The position numbers and the translations under genes were made by a program. The notes beneath the pieces were generated by a model that worked only from the letters and a program-made list of their open reading frames with translations, did no database searches and had not been told where the DNA came from. Positions 10,201 to 19,700 of a stretch of 64,000 bases of DNA are shown here, piece by piece. Source of the stretch: Ypsolopha sequella (Eukaryota > Arthropoda > Insecta > Lepidoptera > Ypsolophidae). Within the stretch, counting starts at the first letter, position 1. Each line of letters begins with the position of its first letter. The stretch spans positions 26,639,045 through 26,703,044 of the forward strand of contig OW203990.1 in NCBI GenBank assembly GCA_934047225.1. The letters run 5' to 3'.

Positions 10201-12599
10201 CTATCCAAAGTCCTTGAGATAATTGTTCACACGTGAATATCTGTCGCATAACGATTTGGTTAACACACTACAGTTAGGTTTTCGTTCAGTTTAAAGTAAC
10301 TGATCACATCCGTTTTAATATTGAGAAGCAGAACCTCACAGTTCTCACCTTGCTTGATTTCAGCAACGCCTTCAACTCAGTTGACTTTGAGCTTTTGCTT
10401 GGGGCTTTAAGTACACTTAACATTTCTCCAGCCATCATCTCCTGGTTTGAATCATATCTTCGCGTCACCAACAGTGCATCAAAACTAAGGATTGTTGTCC
10501 AGATTGGTGTCCATTAACACATTAACAACAGGTGAACCGCAGGTGACGTCTTAACTCCATTACTTTTTTCAATATTTATAAACATCCTTGCTATACAGTG
10601 ATCTTCTCAATACCACTTCTATGCTGATGACCTGCAGCTCTATGTTTATGCACCTGTAGAGGGCATTAATGAAGCAATCTGTTCATTGAATAAGGATTTA
10701 AGTATGTAAGTAAGTACTTATTTATGTTCATCTATTTTATATTTAAGTTTATGTCTTAGATATGTATGTTTAGGTTTATATTTATCTTGATCTCCTTCCT
10801 TTCTGATTAGTATTTACGCCTTCCATGTGTTATTTAATAAACTATCTGTTTGCTTCCAAAGGGTGCCTGGAAGATATTGCTATTAGCAATAAGTGCTGCC
10901 TTTGTACCCATGTTTGATTGTTTTATGTTTGTCTGTATGAATTTGTGTGAATGAACAATAAGTGTTATAAATAAAATGCAGTGGCGTGCATAGAACTTTT
11001 TTCCGAAAAACAATCAGAAGGTCAAGTTTGACAATAAAAAAAATATGAAAAAAATTAAATAACACAAGAAATAAAACAGTTGGTATGAAAATGTTCACTC
11101 GTTATTTTCTTTTTTGAAAGTAAAAATTTTTTCATATTTTTTTCATTGTCAAACTTGAACTTTTGGTTGCTTTTCTGGAAAAAAAGTTCTATGCACGCCA
11201 CTGACAAAATGGATACCTTAGATTCTTCCTGAAGGTTCAAGTTCACCAATGCGGCACGGGCATCGGCAAGCTCCTGGGAATTAGAGGAAGAAGAATCTTC
11301 TTGGTCCTCTCCCTCACAGTCGCTGCCGGCTCCTCCCCCGGCACCACCTGATGTACCGCCAGCAGCAGCATCCTGAAGATTGTTATATAAATGTCATAGA
11401 ATATTTAGGAAAAACTATTCATCGTAAAAATCCTAGGTTTTTAGATTTAGATAATTTAAGGCCCCATTAACTTTGCTCATTGTCACATGTATTTTTTACT
11501 TCTGCAAGCAAATCATGCTACGAAATCCTTTTCTACCCTCCAATTATCCAATCAAGAAATCAAATCAATTTTATCTGGCTGCCTATGTGTCCCTCACATT
11601 AGTTCCACCAATATCTAGTTTTAAGCCAAAATACTCAGTGGGAATCTTTGCAACCATCATAGGATTATCCCGTTGATTTGTTTTTTCTTATTATCCTGCG
11701 ACGTATACAACTATTGGCATTCAAACTGTTTTCCAGCCTAAAAAGTTCCATTTGGGTAGCGTTCCTAAACGCCAGGGTAAAGGTAAAAAATAACTGTCAC
11801 CCGTTCCACAACCACCCAAGTGAAAATTAACAGTTCATAAACCTTTTTTTTTTCTCGTTTTTGTCTTCTGATAATGTGTGTGACCAACAACATTAAATTC
11901 CGCCAATGTCACATCATGAACCAAAGCACTGTATTAATGAAAAATAATTTCGAGGAATTTGGCATCCTGTAAATCCTTGTGATGAATGCAACAAAATACA
12001 GAAGGTGGTCAAAATTTGTCAGAAATGTAAAATTCGCTACCTTAAGAGCGGTTTCGCAGCCGGATTGTGAAAAACCCACCTTTTTCTAATTAATCGAAAC
12101 ACTTAATTCAAAATTCACTCAATAGTCATTCAACAAAATCTTAATACCTGTATATTGTGTATGTTGCCATCGAAAAGCTTCCATTGGTGACTTTTGAAAT
12201 TCTAATTTTCAGATACCAATGGAAACTTTGCGAATGCAGTATACACAATACATAGGTAATAAGGTTTAATTAAATAACTATTGAGTCAATTTTGAATTTA
12301 AGTGTTCTGTTACAAATAATTAGAAAAAGGCGGTTTTTCACAATCCAGCTGCGAAACCGCTCTTAAATGATAGTGGCCTTGAACTAAATAATAACAAATA
12401 TCACGACGTACACAAAAACAAAGTAATTGAGAACTGCTGTTAAAGTCTGTTTTCACTATATCTTGGTAATATGAAGAGAATATGAGAAAAGCAGCCCGAA
12501 ATTAATAGGCTTTTTTAAATTTGAACTTTTGGTAAATATTGCGTAGCAAAACATGCAAGCTTTTGATTCCTTGCTTTTGAATTGAATAAAGCTTACCAT
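1053..12599 (-). CDS. FBXO9: F-box only protein 9 (FBXO9), partial, 3' end off the left edge
   Basis: FBXO9 is the substrate receptor of an SCF (SKP1-CUL1-F-box) ubiquitin ligase. Coding exons, 5' to 3' on the minus strand: possible start codon 12597-12599, then 11217-11372, 10015-10167, 8080-8230, 7444-7595, 6818-6981 and 1053-1247. All junctions are GT-AG and the phases fit throughout (0, 0, 1, 0, 2, 2). The protein opens with a Gly/Ser/acidic region. A short motif with FRQQW follows, as at the N-terminus of animal FBXO9. Then come one TPR-like repeat (ALFLRGVALERGGKHYEAV), an acidic linker and the F-box (HISWLPYEVLLLILRWVV). The last visible exon holds the family-specific block with GVYISKTTYLRHGE and WYLIEYYRYLR. 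About 324 codons are visible; human FBXO9 has roughly 450 residues, so about the last quarter lies outside. The identification is from remembered family sequence and is strong. The first exon is weak: CAAAATG followed directly by gtaag. Confidence 0.9.
1505..1585 (-). pseudogene. Additional FBXO9 F-box exon fragment
   Basis: The minus strand reads LLILCWVFGSHLDAASLGSS, very close to the first half of the FBXO9 F-box exon. It lies in the same intron, 5.3 kb from the intact exon. It ends in the same GTGTGCGAGGGTGT junction found beside the 5' piece near 6600, so the fragments share a common rearranged ancestor. Confidence 0.7.
1860..2060. repeat. GCGGAC/ACCGCAC-motif repeat
   Basis: Two partly repeated segments, about 1875-1960 and 1977-2050, each hold AGGACCGCACTTTATACA-like sequence followed by a TTGGTGTGT-AAAAACAA type string. 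The same GCGGAC/CCGCAC words occur at 1600-1680 and 5480-5900, on both sides of the RTE insertion. Confidence 0.5.
2185..5100 (-). mobile_element. RTE-type non-LTR retrotransposon, inactive
   Basis: A nearly full-length minus-strand LINE. From the 5' end (about 5.1 kb) it has an apurinic-like endonuclease: HLAEFESELVRINWHILGLS near 4.95 kb, VYAPTSRDPDNDVEAKYDY near 4.7 kb, and SDHRLV near 4.32 kb. A reverse transcriptase follows, with EDGITTEPLKAGG and PPEQAGFRKGYSTVGHI at 4.1-3.3 kb. The C-terminal domain and a Y-V-Q-Q-W-T tail end near 2.19 kb. The reading frame is broken at several places. A stop replaces the Gln of the QGD motif near 3.08 kb, and the catalytic FADD reads FADN near 2.96 kb, so it cannot retrotranspose. 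It resembles the RTE family seen in butterflies. Confidence 0.88.
5231..5475 (-). mobile_element. Second RTE LINE 3' tail
   Basis: Very similar to 2190-2420, and contains GCCCCTATTCGTCCACTGCT (the reverse of the Q-Q-W-T tail) and the RPPARW-like region. It lies just upstream of the element at 2.2-5.1 kb in the same orientation and consists only of the 3' end, as expected for 5'-truncated LINE insertions. Confidence 0.8.
5487..5690. repeat. Degenerate ~40-bp minisatellite (GTGCGGAC units)
   Basis: Five units with AGTGCGGACNNNGTGTRTTA-like cores begin near 5495, 5534, 5575, 5614 and 5653. They alternate with TTNCGTNCGT segments. The units differ by substitutions and 1-2 base indels. Confidence 0.65.
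5973..6740 (-). pseudogene. Broken duplicate copies of the FBXO9 F-box exon
   Basis: At least four partial copies of the exon at 6818-6981 lie here in the same orientation. Two carry the 3' half, near 5973-6060 and 6651-6740, with residues SERVSMTCRGL and EQNTWRILCIR in the latter, still followed by a GT donor. A shorter 3' piece is near 6157-6222. A 5' piece (LLILRWVV) is near 6567-6612. Some are joined through a GT-rich linker (5948-5962, 6612-6640). Frames are shifted and inserts are present, so none replaces the intact exon. Confidence 0.75.
6818..6981 (-). CDS. FBXO9: FBXO9 exon encoding the F-box (intact copy)
   Basis: This exon reads HISWLPYEVLL, LRWVVGSHLDAASLERASM, TCRGLYLAAREQDIWRTLCI and matches the F-box plus following helix of FBXO9 (SKP1-binding surface). 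It enters in phase 0 and leaves in phase 2. It joins the exon at 1247 as CI-R-TWGIDCG, the equivalent of the LKVWG junction region in human FBXO9. The acceptor is a tandem CAGCAG, so one extra Gln is possible (exon start 6984 instead of 6981). Broken copies of parts of this exon lie at 5.97-6.74 kb and 1.5 kb. Confidence 0.88.
6981..8079. other. FBXO9 introns around exon 7444-7595
   Basis: Apart from the exon 7444-7595 and the unexplained open segment at 7291-7413, the sequence is AT-rich with no recognised repeat or gene. A short plus-strand open stretch at 7639-7830 has no coding features and is judged chance. Confidence 0.5.
7291..7413 (-). other. Unexplained GC-rich open segment inside FBXO9
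   Basis: Just downstream of the FBXO9 exon ending at 7444 is a 40-codon open segment. It is preceded by an acceptor-like ctattacag and reads LVVTPAHLPFLVDTPRMRDR and on to a stop. It is richer in GC than the introns. Splicing from 7444 would need an intron of only 30 bases, which is too short to be likely. It matches no part of FBXO9 that I know. It could be an exon remnant, an alternative terminal exon used from elsewhere, or a repeat. Confidence 0.25.
8338..8732. mobile_element. MITE-like element
   Basis: The ends match in inverted orientation (GGTTGCCATCTGT at left, ACGGATGGCAACT at right). The interior is AT-rich and noncoding. It lies in an FBXO9 intron. Only the short terminal match supports it. 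Confidence 0.4.
8930..9480 (+). repeat. GC-richer dispersed repeat, LINE-like
   Basis: A GC-richer block without a convincing protein. Its end (9365-9400, GTGACGGGCATCGGCGTCAC) recurs at 58690 and, diverged, at 17788, beside RTE-like LINE tails, so it is probably LINE-derived. Confidence 0.45.
10345..10710 (+). pseudogene. Non-LTR retrotransposon (CR1/Jockey-like) reverse transcriptase fragment
   Basis: The plus strand reads LLDFSNAFNSVDFELLLG, then SPAIISWFESYL, LTPLLFSIFINI and YHFYADDLQLYVYAP. These are the reverse-transcriptase blocks including the catalytic YADD. Stops and an indel near 10.52 kb break the frame. It lies in an intron of FBXO9, antisense to that gene. Confidence 0.85.
10711..10978 (+). 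mobile_element. 3' tail of the same LINE
   Basis: It follows the reverse-transcriptase fragment directly. It holds the tail GTGCCTGGAAGATATTGC with an AGCAATAAG hairpin near 10862-10895, a form common at the 3' end of lepidopteran CR1-like LINEs, and ends in ATAAATAAAATG. Confidence 0.6.
10979..11203. mobile_element. Foldback MITE, 225 bp
   Basis: Starts CAGTGGCGTGCATAGAACTT and ends with its inverted copy AAGTTCTATGCACGCCACTG. The two halves pair over much of the length. It was inserted 3' of the LINE tail and close to the FBXO9 exon at 11217. Confidence 0.8.
12042..12366. mobile_element. MITE family A, copy 1
   Basis: The long imperfect inverted repeat starts TTAAGAGCGGTTTCGCAGCC and ends with the reverse. 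It holds GATTGTGAAAAACC and TACCTRTRTATTGTGTATG segments. Three further copies lie near 45.4, 55.0 and 56.3 kb. Confidence 0.85.
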
Positions 12600-12600
12600 T
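12595..12600 (-). other. Candidate FBXO9 start codon and first donor
   Basis: The minus strand reads ATCAAAATG/gtaagc. A start codon directly followed by a consensus donor would join in phase 0 to the exon at 11372. No other phase-0 candidate was seen up to 13 kb, but short exons are easy to miss. Confidence 0.35.
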
Positions 12601-12929
12601 TTGATAGAATATCAGCGATTAATGCAGTACCTAGTTCATTTAACATGCAGAATAACACGTACTTCTGGTATTTTTTTGAAATAGAAATGTTTATTTTATT
12701 TTCTACCGCAAAAATAACCAAGAAGATGTCATGTCAAATATGATATGTCAAATATATCAATCAACCAAATACAACTGGAGAAGAGAGCCCACTCTCGGTT
12801 CATTTGTGCCAACAGGTACAGCAGTGAACTGGCCACCTACATATTGGCCCCAAATTTAATGTTTATACAGGTGTGACGCGAAAATTTGCAGATTTGAAAG
12901 ATTTATAAAAAAAAAAGTTGTAGAGATAT

Positions 12930-13180
12930 CATTATATATATTTTTTAGATAGTTTTTTGATTAGATTGGTCAAATGAGGGCCCTCAATGCCAATGCATTG
13001 AATTACCTGATTTCCGAAGTTCCGTTCAACACTTTCAAGCATACATGGAGCCAAATTGGGGGAATGGGCTGGCCAAACAATGTCGCCTCTTAAGGAGATG
13101 AGGCGCTCTGCGAAGTGTTGTAAAAATAAGTGTTGGTGTCGATGACAAACGCGCGCTGCTTTTTCGTTCAACGCATGACG
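12930..13180 (-). pseudogene. Tc1/mariner-superfamily transposase remnant
   Basis: The minus strand reads FLQHFAERLISLRGDIVWPA then HSPNLAPC, the stretch leading to the last catalytic acid in IS630/Tc1/mariner transposases (WPxxSPDLxPxD). The acid itself is lost (PC-M instead of PCD). Only the C-terminal third remains. Confidence 0.7.
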
Positions 13181-13636
13181 GAAACTGACAAGGCGGGTAA
13201 CAACATTTCATGTGTTTCTTTATCGAAAGAGACCATCCCCACCCGTTTTCGACTCCGCTTCGCCACTTGCGCTAAATGCAAATCAGCAAATCACCAAACG
13301 CAGCGATGAACTCTGCAACCGGTTGCAATGAGTTGTAAACGACCATTTCGTATGACTTTAACAAGCATCGACGCAAGTATTGAGCATCGCAAATAATTTT
13401 CGATGCTATTTGCATCGTATTCGTATGCAAGCCACAAACTTACTGTTCCAGTGGCGAAGACTGTCACATAAAAAATATAGAAGCCATTTAAGTTTGGCCC
13501 ACTGGAACAGATAAGTTTGTAGCTCTGTCTCTAAAATTATCATTATCACACAGCCATGCTGCAACCCGCTGCAGTTCCTAAATCGATTCTAATTATTTAT
13601 TTATATCTGGTCACACTCATGACTCACACCGACTCG

Positions 13637-16600
13637 CCCTGCGTTCCGAAATAGAATTATATCGCTAAAATGGATTACAAAAGTATGAAGTGAATGGCTT
13701 TTGATCCCTCAGAATAAGGAATTATTCCTCAGAATAAGGAATACAAATAGAAACCTGGCTAAAATAATACGCGGAGAAAGACACCTATCCTTGATTTTCT
13801 TACGACATTTTAGTGCGTTAGAGAGAGATGGATATGTATTAGTTTTTTCTTAATTAGGTAGGTTGTCACTAGTTCGTTGCTTTGCTAGTGATGTAACAAT
13901 GTCGATTTTTGACTACGATAAATAAACCAAATCGAAATGAACCGCGACCAATCTCCTTACCACACATCATATCGTATCAAAGTGTGAAAAAAAAGAGAAT
14001 GCAGGAGGCACCGACCTTTCTGGTGACATCCTCTTGCTTTGGAAGGAGGCCAAGAGAATTAATAGCAAAGTGGTCTCCACTGGGGTGGGACATATGTTAT
14101 ATTGTGTAAATAAGGAATTAATAAAAGGATATCTTTCGTTTAGCAATTTTTTGCAATTAGTACAAATTACTATATAGTAGGCAGGTAGGTACATAAGATA
14201 AGTCCAAAATTGTGCTTGTTTCTAGTACAAAAAATGCTGTAGCTTGTATCAGAGATATAACCGTAAACTATTTAAGTGGATACTTTTTAAGTCGCCTCTT
14301 AACTCAATCAAATAGATGTTCGTTGATGTCGCGTCTTTGTTCAATCAAGGAAGAAGGAATTAATCGCAACAATAGAAATCATAATAATCATAGACTTATA
14401 GGATTCGTAATAATAATATTATGTCAATGATGAGCGATGACAGCGCAATTACTACAGAGGTAATTTCATTTTTTTTTATTTCTATGAAATAAACATCAAC
14501 TTATCTTGAATAAAAACTAATAACAAATAATTAACGATTAAAATACCTAATAACCTGTAATAAGAAATCAAATTATGCGCAGTTCAAGTCAATAAGCATT
14601 CCCAAAATTCATTTCACGATAGAACTACCCTGTCAAAGTACTTTTATTGTCAACCACTAAGTATGTACGAAAATGTCTTGATCTGCGGAATTTCTTCGTG
14701 AAGTCGATCACGGCAGTAACGTGAACGAACAGGCCTTTCAGAACGATTTGCGAACATAGAAGTATGCACTTTTCTAAACCACAGACATCCATAGGTACTG
14801 GTTCTGTTGCCCAAAATTGAAAAATTATCGAGTTAATATACTATAGTATAGTACAAGCACGTACCTACAAACAAGATTGATAATGCAATTATACATAATT
14901 ATTTAAAGGTTACCAATGTGTCTGTATCTGGTAAATACTCGTATAACGTTGGTAAGGCATCTGCTTTTAAAAGTCTCCATTTTAAATTTTCGTTTGGTCT
15001 AAAAGAATCCGACGTAAAGTGTTTCGAACAAATATGACCGCTTTTTTAATTGCCCAATTTGGTCAAATTATTCGTCTAAGCCATTCACTTTTTAATTCTT
15101 CCCTTTTTGGAAATCTGTAACAAAAAAATATAGCGATATTTATTCGGCATTATTTTTCTTTTAACTCGCGCTGCAATGAGGGATTTTCTTTTCTTTTTTT
15201 TTTTACTCTTCCCTAGTCGCTGGATAGATGGCGCTGAACTTGGTAAGTTACTGCAAGGAACGGAACGTCACATAATTTTTTGATTACTGCACTTGGATGT
15301 AATTTTGAGGTCGTAAAACGAAACGTACATAAAAAAGTAATTAATGTCATTGTCACATCACATCACAATGACATTTTGAAAATAAATAAATAATAACAAC
15401 AAGGAAAAAGAAAAAAATAATTAGCAGTCTTTTTATGGGTTTTCTAAGCCAGAAAGAAAATCTCCCAAGAGAAAAAGAAGAGAAGTCTGTGCCTTGTGGA
15501 TTTGTATAAAAATGGAGGCATACATCTTTTTCCTAAAGATGAAAGTCGTAAAGCACAATGAGTACAAGCCATGGTACATTTTAAACCTGGACGGACCATA
15601 ACAAAGCATTCGCACATAATATGCTCAGGACACATGTCATCAACCAACGAGCGTATGTGACGTGACGTGACGTGACGCAATGTTTTTTTTTCAATCGTTT
15701 TGGCTTTGGCACCTAGCAACGTAGTCAGTTCAACACCATCTACAGAGTTCTGGGAAACTATGTTTTTTTTTTAATACTCAAAAAGAAAACCTCTCATTAC
15801 TCTATTAACCTTTATGCACGGCTGCCGCGGGAACCAATGTTCGATAGTTTGCCACACGGCCACACGGACTTTAGTACATCACTATACGAAAAAACATAAC
15901 CTCTCGTAGTCGGCAGAAAATCTATATAAAACAGGCAAATATCGGTGTAGAATTGAACACGAGTATGATTTACAAGAACTACTATTATTGTTACTGAGTT
16001 TTAGGTATGATCCTGCAACTTATTAACATAAAAACTATCAAAACTCACCGATGAAATGATATTGCTTCATTGTTGTTTTCTTTTCTTCCTGTATGCGATT
16101 TACAGCCTTCAATCGCACAAGACATTTTATTACAATGTTAAAAAAACAATCAACACAAACAATAATAAATCACACTTTCACGAATTTTGAGAGGAAGAGC
16201 ACCAAAATATTTAATTTCTCTCGGTGAAGCTGTAAACTTTCGCAAAATGCAATAGACATTTCGATGCCACCAAATTAAGATGTGATGCACGCAACGTACG
16301 ATATTACAACACAACGATACAATGATGAGACATATTTAATTTGATGGTATTATAATTTTTAAAATACATCCAAATTACATCCATCTGACATTTGTTTGGT
16401 TCAATCTAGTGACACACCAGGAAAAAATATAAAGTAAGTGCGGTCCGTCGTTTCATTCACTCGCACACAGGAGTAATTTACGTTAGATGAGTACAATGGC
16501 TAATGCCCAGTTCTTATTTTAGTCAGGCTTCTATTTGTATTCCTTATTCTGAGAATTATTCTGAGTTTGATCCATTGTAATTCTATTTCGGACCGCAGGG
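13637..16600 (-). mobile_element. ~3-kb element with long TIRs and a THAP-domain remnant
   Basis: Both ends carry CCCTGCGNTCCGAAATAGAATTA in inverted orientation. The similarity runs on for about 100 bp, including CAGAATAAGGAATACAAATAGA. A 3-bp TCG flanks both ends. The minus strand inside encodes a broken THAP zinc finger (separate entry). I found no transposase domain in the remaining 1.1 kb, so the element is internally decayed or non-autonomous. It lies between the start regions of FBXO9 and AP-1 sigma. Confidence 0.65.
14902..16125 (-). pseudogene. Decayed THAP-domain protein (two exons)
   Basis: Exon 1 (16049-16125) starts MSCAIEGCKSHTGRKENNNE and runs on to AISFHR, ending at a gtgagt donor in phase 2. 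After acceptor gttacag at 15114, exon 2 gives FPKREELKSEWLRR. After a stop and a frameshift it continues CSKHFTSDSFRPNENLKW and LLKADALPTLY. Together these supply the C2-CH zinc ligands (CxxxxC ... CxxH) and the A-V/L-P-T box of a THAP DNA-binding domain. The in-frame TGA near 15060 and the shift make it nonfunctional as read. THAP domains are the DNA-binding part of P-element transposases, so it is probably the N-terminus of a lost transposase. Confidence 0.75.
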
Positions 16601-16786
16601 TCGGTTGTCGCACATGACGTCATCAATACTAAACTTGTCAGATGACAGATGATTAAATTTATTTCGTTCACTTTGTGATGTGATTTTTAATTCTTTCTAG
16701 GAAAACATGCTGTAAATTATGTGCTAATAGCATCAATAACATATTTAATCACTCCTTAGGTCTCCTTGCGTAGTTATATTTCCAAG
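16601..16786 (+). promoter_or_regulatory. AP-1 sigma upstream region and 5' UTR
   Basis: Only about 190 bp separate the end of the TIR element from the start codon, so promoter or leader must lie here or inside the element. No TATA box at a clear distance is seen. The start codon is the last codon of its exon (AAG-ATG/gtaagat). Confidence 0.4.
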
Positions 16787-19700
16787 ATGGTAAGATATTC
16801 GTAGCTTATCAACTATTACACTGTCAGTAGCATCAACACTTTCTGGGTGTTCTTGCCTCCGAACATTCTACGGCATCATTTATAGTTATATATGGGCTGG
16901 GGTCTGGATAAGTTATTCTATCTGGCCCCTTATCGACACCTTGACTGTAGTAGCATCGGTTCCTTTTTAACCAAATAACCTACGACAAACTTTTCTTTCA
17001 GATGCAGTTCATGCTTCTGTTTAGCCGGCAAGGCAAGCTCAGGTTACAGAAATGGTACGTCGCGCATCCAGACAAGTTGAAGAAGAAGATCACTCGTGAG
17101 CTGATCACCACTGTGCTGGCAAGGAAGCCCAAAATGTGCTCCTTCCTTGAATGGAAGGATGTCAAGGTTGTCTACAAGAGGTAAACTGAATATTTGGCGT
17201 ATGTTACTGATAACTATTCATAATTTTCGTTAGTTATATGCAGGGACTAGTTCACCGGATATATGTTTAAAACATTGATGTAAAAAATAGGCGGACAGAG
17301 TCGCAGCAAAGCAACAACTGAAGCATGGCTGCAGTTAGTACAGGTGATCTGCGGAAGTAGAAGCATACAACACACGCATATGCTTGCATGTGTTGGTGAA
17401 TCTGTAAACGCTCGCGGTGGCAATGTCATTTCGTGGCGAACTAGATGAGACGGCATGTGATTACTTTTATTGGACCAGATCTTATAGACAGCGTGTTTTT
17501 AATCTGTTCTTCCCATTGTAGAATATAATATAATATTGTAATAGATACTTCATGAAAAAAATAAGGATCAAAAATGCTTGTTGATTTCCTTGTGTGGTCA
17601 TTTGGGGAGATTAATTTGTGGAGGTAGACATATTCAAATTTTTTGTCATTTGCACATTTGTCTATTTCAGCAAAATTGATATAGAGTTTTGTTTTTGTTG
17701 CATTCATTTTTGATCCTAATTTTATGTTTTTATGATAGCGGTATATCCATCCCCCAATTGCCAGTACCTATATATAAATAGACTGTTGACGGGCAGTGGC
17801 GCCACTGATCTGAGTGTTTCAGCTCCGTGCTCACCAACCTGCCTGCCCAGCTTATCAGAGTATGGATATTTCTTCCAGGAGGACTGCCAAAAATGGCAAA
17901 AGCTTGGAAAGGCCTATATCCAGCAGTGAACGAATCAAGCTAATGAATATACTCTTAGATTTGATGAACTCTTGTAACACAGAAGCCAATCTTTTAGTCG
18001 CCTCTGAATGAGTTACGAGTGCAAGCTTGCGCAAGTACAGTCAAAGAAAAAATAATATCAATGGTTGATTATTAAATATTTACTATACGTGGGGAGGTGT
18101 ACTTGTTGTACCTACCTATTTTATTATTTATTTATTATTTTAGTGCAATCTTAACTGTATAAATAAAACATATTAATATGAACACCATTTTTCTACATTG
18201 TCGCCTTAAAACGCTATAACGTCCGCAAGGCATAACAACAACAAAAACAATAAACTATAACAGATTCATCGATAAACTTAACGAATCATAGAATTTTGCC
18301 TCGAAGGTACTTTTCATGCAACGCACGCGTGTGTAGTGTACGGACGTAGCACTTACGCATAGTGTTGACACCTGGTAAATGGCGAGCGGGGGGTGTGCTG
18401 TAACGTCCCCCTGACACCGTAAAACGGCTATTGCGTCGCCTCTTGCGGCTATCTTCAGAGGCGAATAAACATTGGCTAAAACACACACTGTAAGAACCTT
18501 CTTCTGTGTGAAGGTAGTTTATTAAAAAAATAATCATTATATATATCTACGATGAAGTGGCAAGAACTCCTAACTTACATTTTGGCCAAATTGAGTTTCT
18601 TATGTAGATGAACTGAAAATGCAATTTTACATGCACTAGCAGTCACAGCTAAGTTGATTCTCTACATTCATGTTGTAATAATAATAAATCCACGTAAGAT
18701 ATTTTTTTCATAAGTAATTACATAAGCAAATGAAGAGTTTCTTTTATTTCCTGTAAAATCATGTTTTTGGAGATAGGAGTTCTTGTCACTTCATCATCGA
18801 TATGGGGCATTGTATTTGGAAAGCAGTACAAAATTCCAGCCTTCTGCTGATATTACAATTCCGAAACCCAGCCAACAGCCCTAAAATTCTTATTATTTTT
18901 AGGTATGCCTCTCTGTACTTCTGCTGTGCGATGGAGCAGGAAGACAACGAGCTTCTCACTCTGGAGTTAATCCATCGCTATGTGGAACTGCTCGACAAAT
19001 ACTTTGGCAGTGTATGTTTCTTCATGATAATCTACTTATTTTAAAATGTTCATTTGTCCTAAACATCTCCTTTTGGATAATTTTCTTACGTGACTCCTGG
19101 TTTAGAGAGGACTGTTCCATTTTTCTTTTAATTTTCACTAGGAACCATAATATTGACAGCTAATCTTTGGTTGTTTTGAGCAACCATACAAAGATACTAT
19201 GGGCTATGGTTGCTTGTTTTACACGGCGTCTTAGACGAGCAATATTATAAAAGCCTTGAGGTCAACAAAATAGTATTTTGTGCAACTGTAACATAATTTG
19301 AGACATTATTAATTTTGCACAAGTGTTCCAATGTCTATTTATGTTCAGTTGCACACAATATTTTATCTACGACCATCAAAAATATCTTCATTATTTATAA
19401 TATTTTCAAATAACAATTTCACCAAAAATGAGGAGAACATTCATGAACCTCGGGTGCATCGTCGCGGTAATGCTGCTTTGAAGGCCAATCAGGATAAGGG
19501 GGTGTGGCTGTTGTTGATTTTATGATGGAGAATTGTTGATTCTCTAACGGTGTTATAATAAATTGGGCCAATCGCAGCACAGAATCGCAGTGTTATAATG
19601 TAATATTATAACATCAGATAAACAATGTAGGTACTTATAAAACTGCTTGTGATGTTGTAATTACAATTGCAGTATGGGAGTAGATATAAATCACTGTAAC

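Noticed and set aside
13909..14430. Open frames inside the 13.6-16.6 kb element
   Set aside because: No recognisable transposase motif, composition like the surroundings, and many stops in adjacent sequence.
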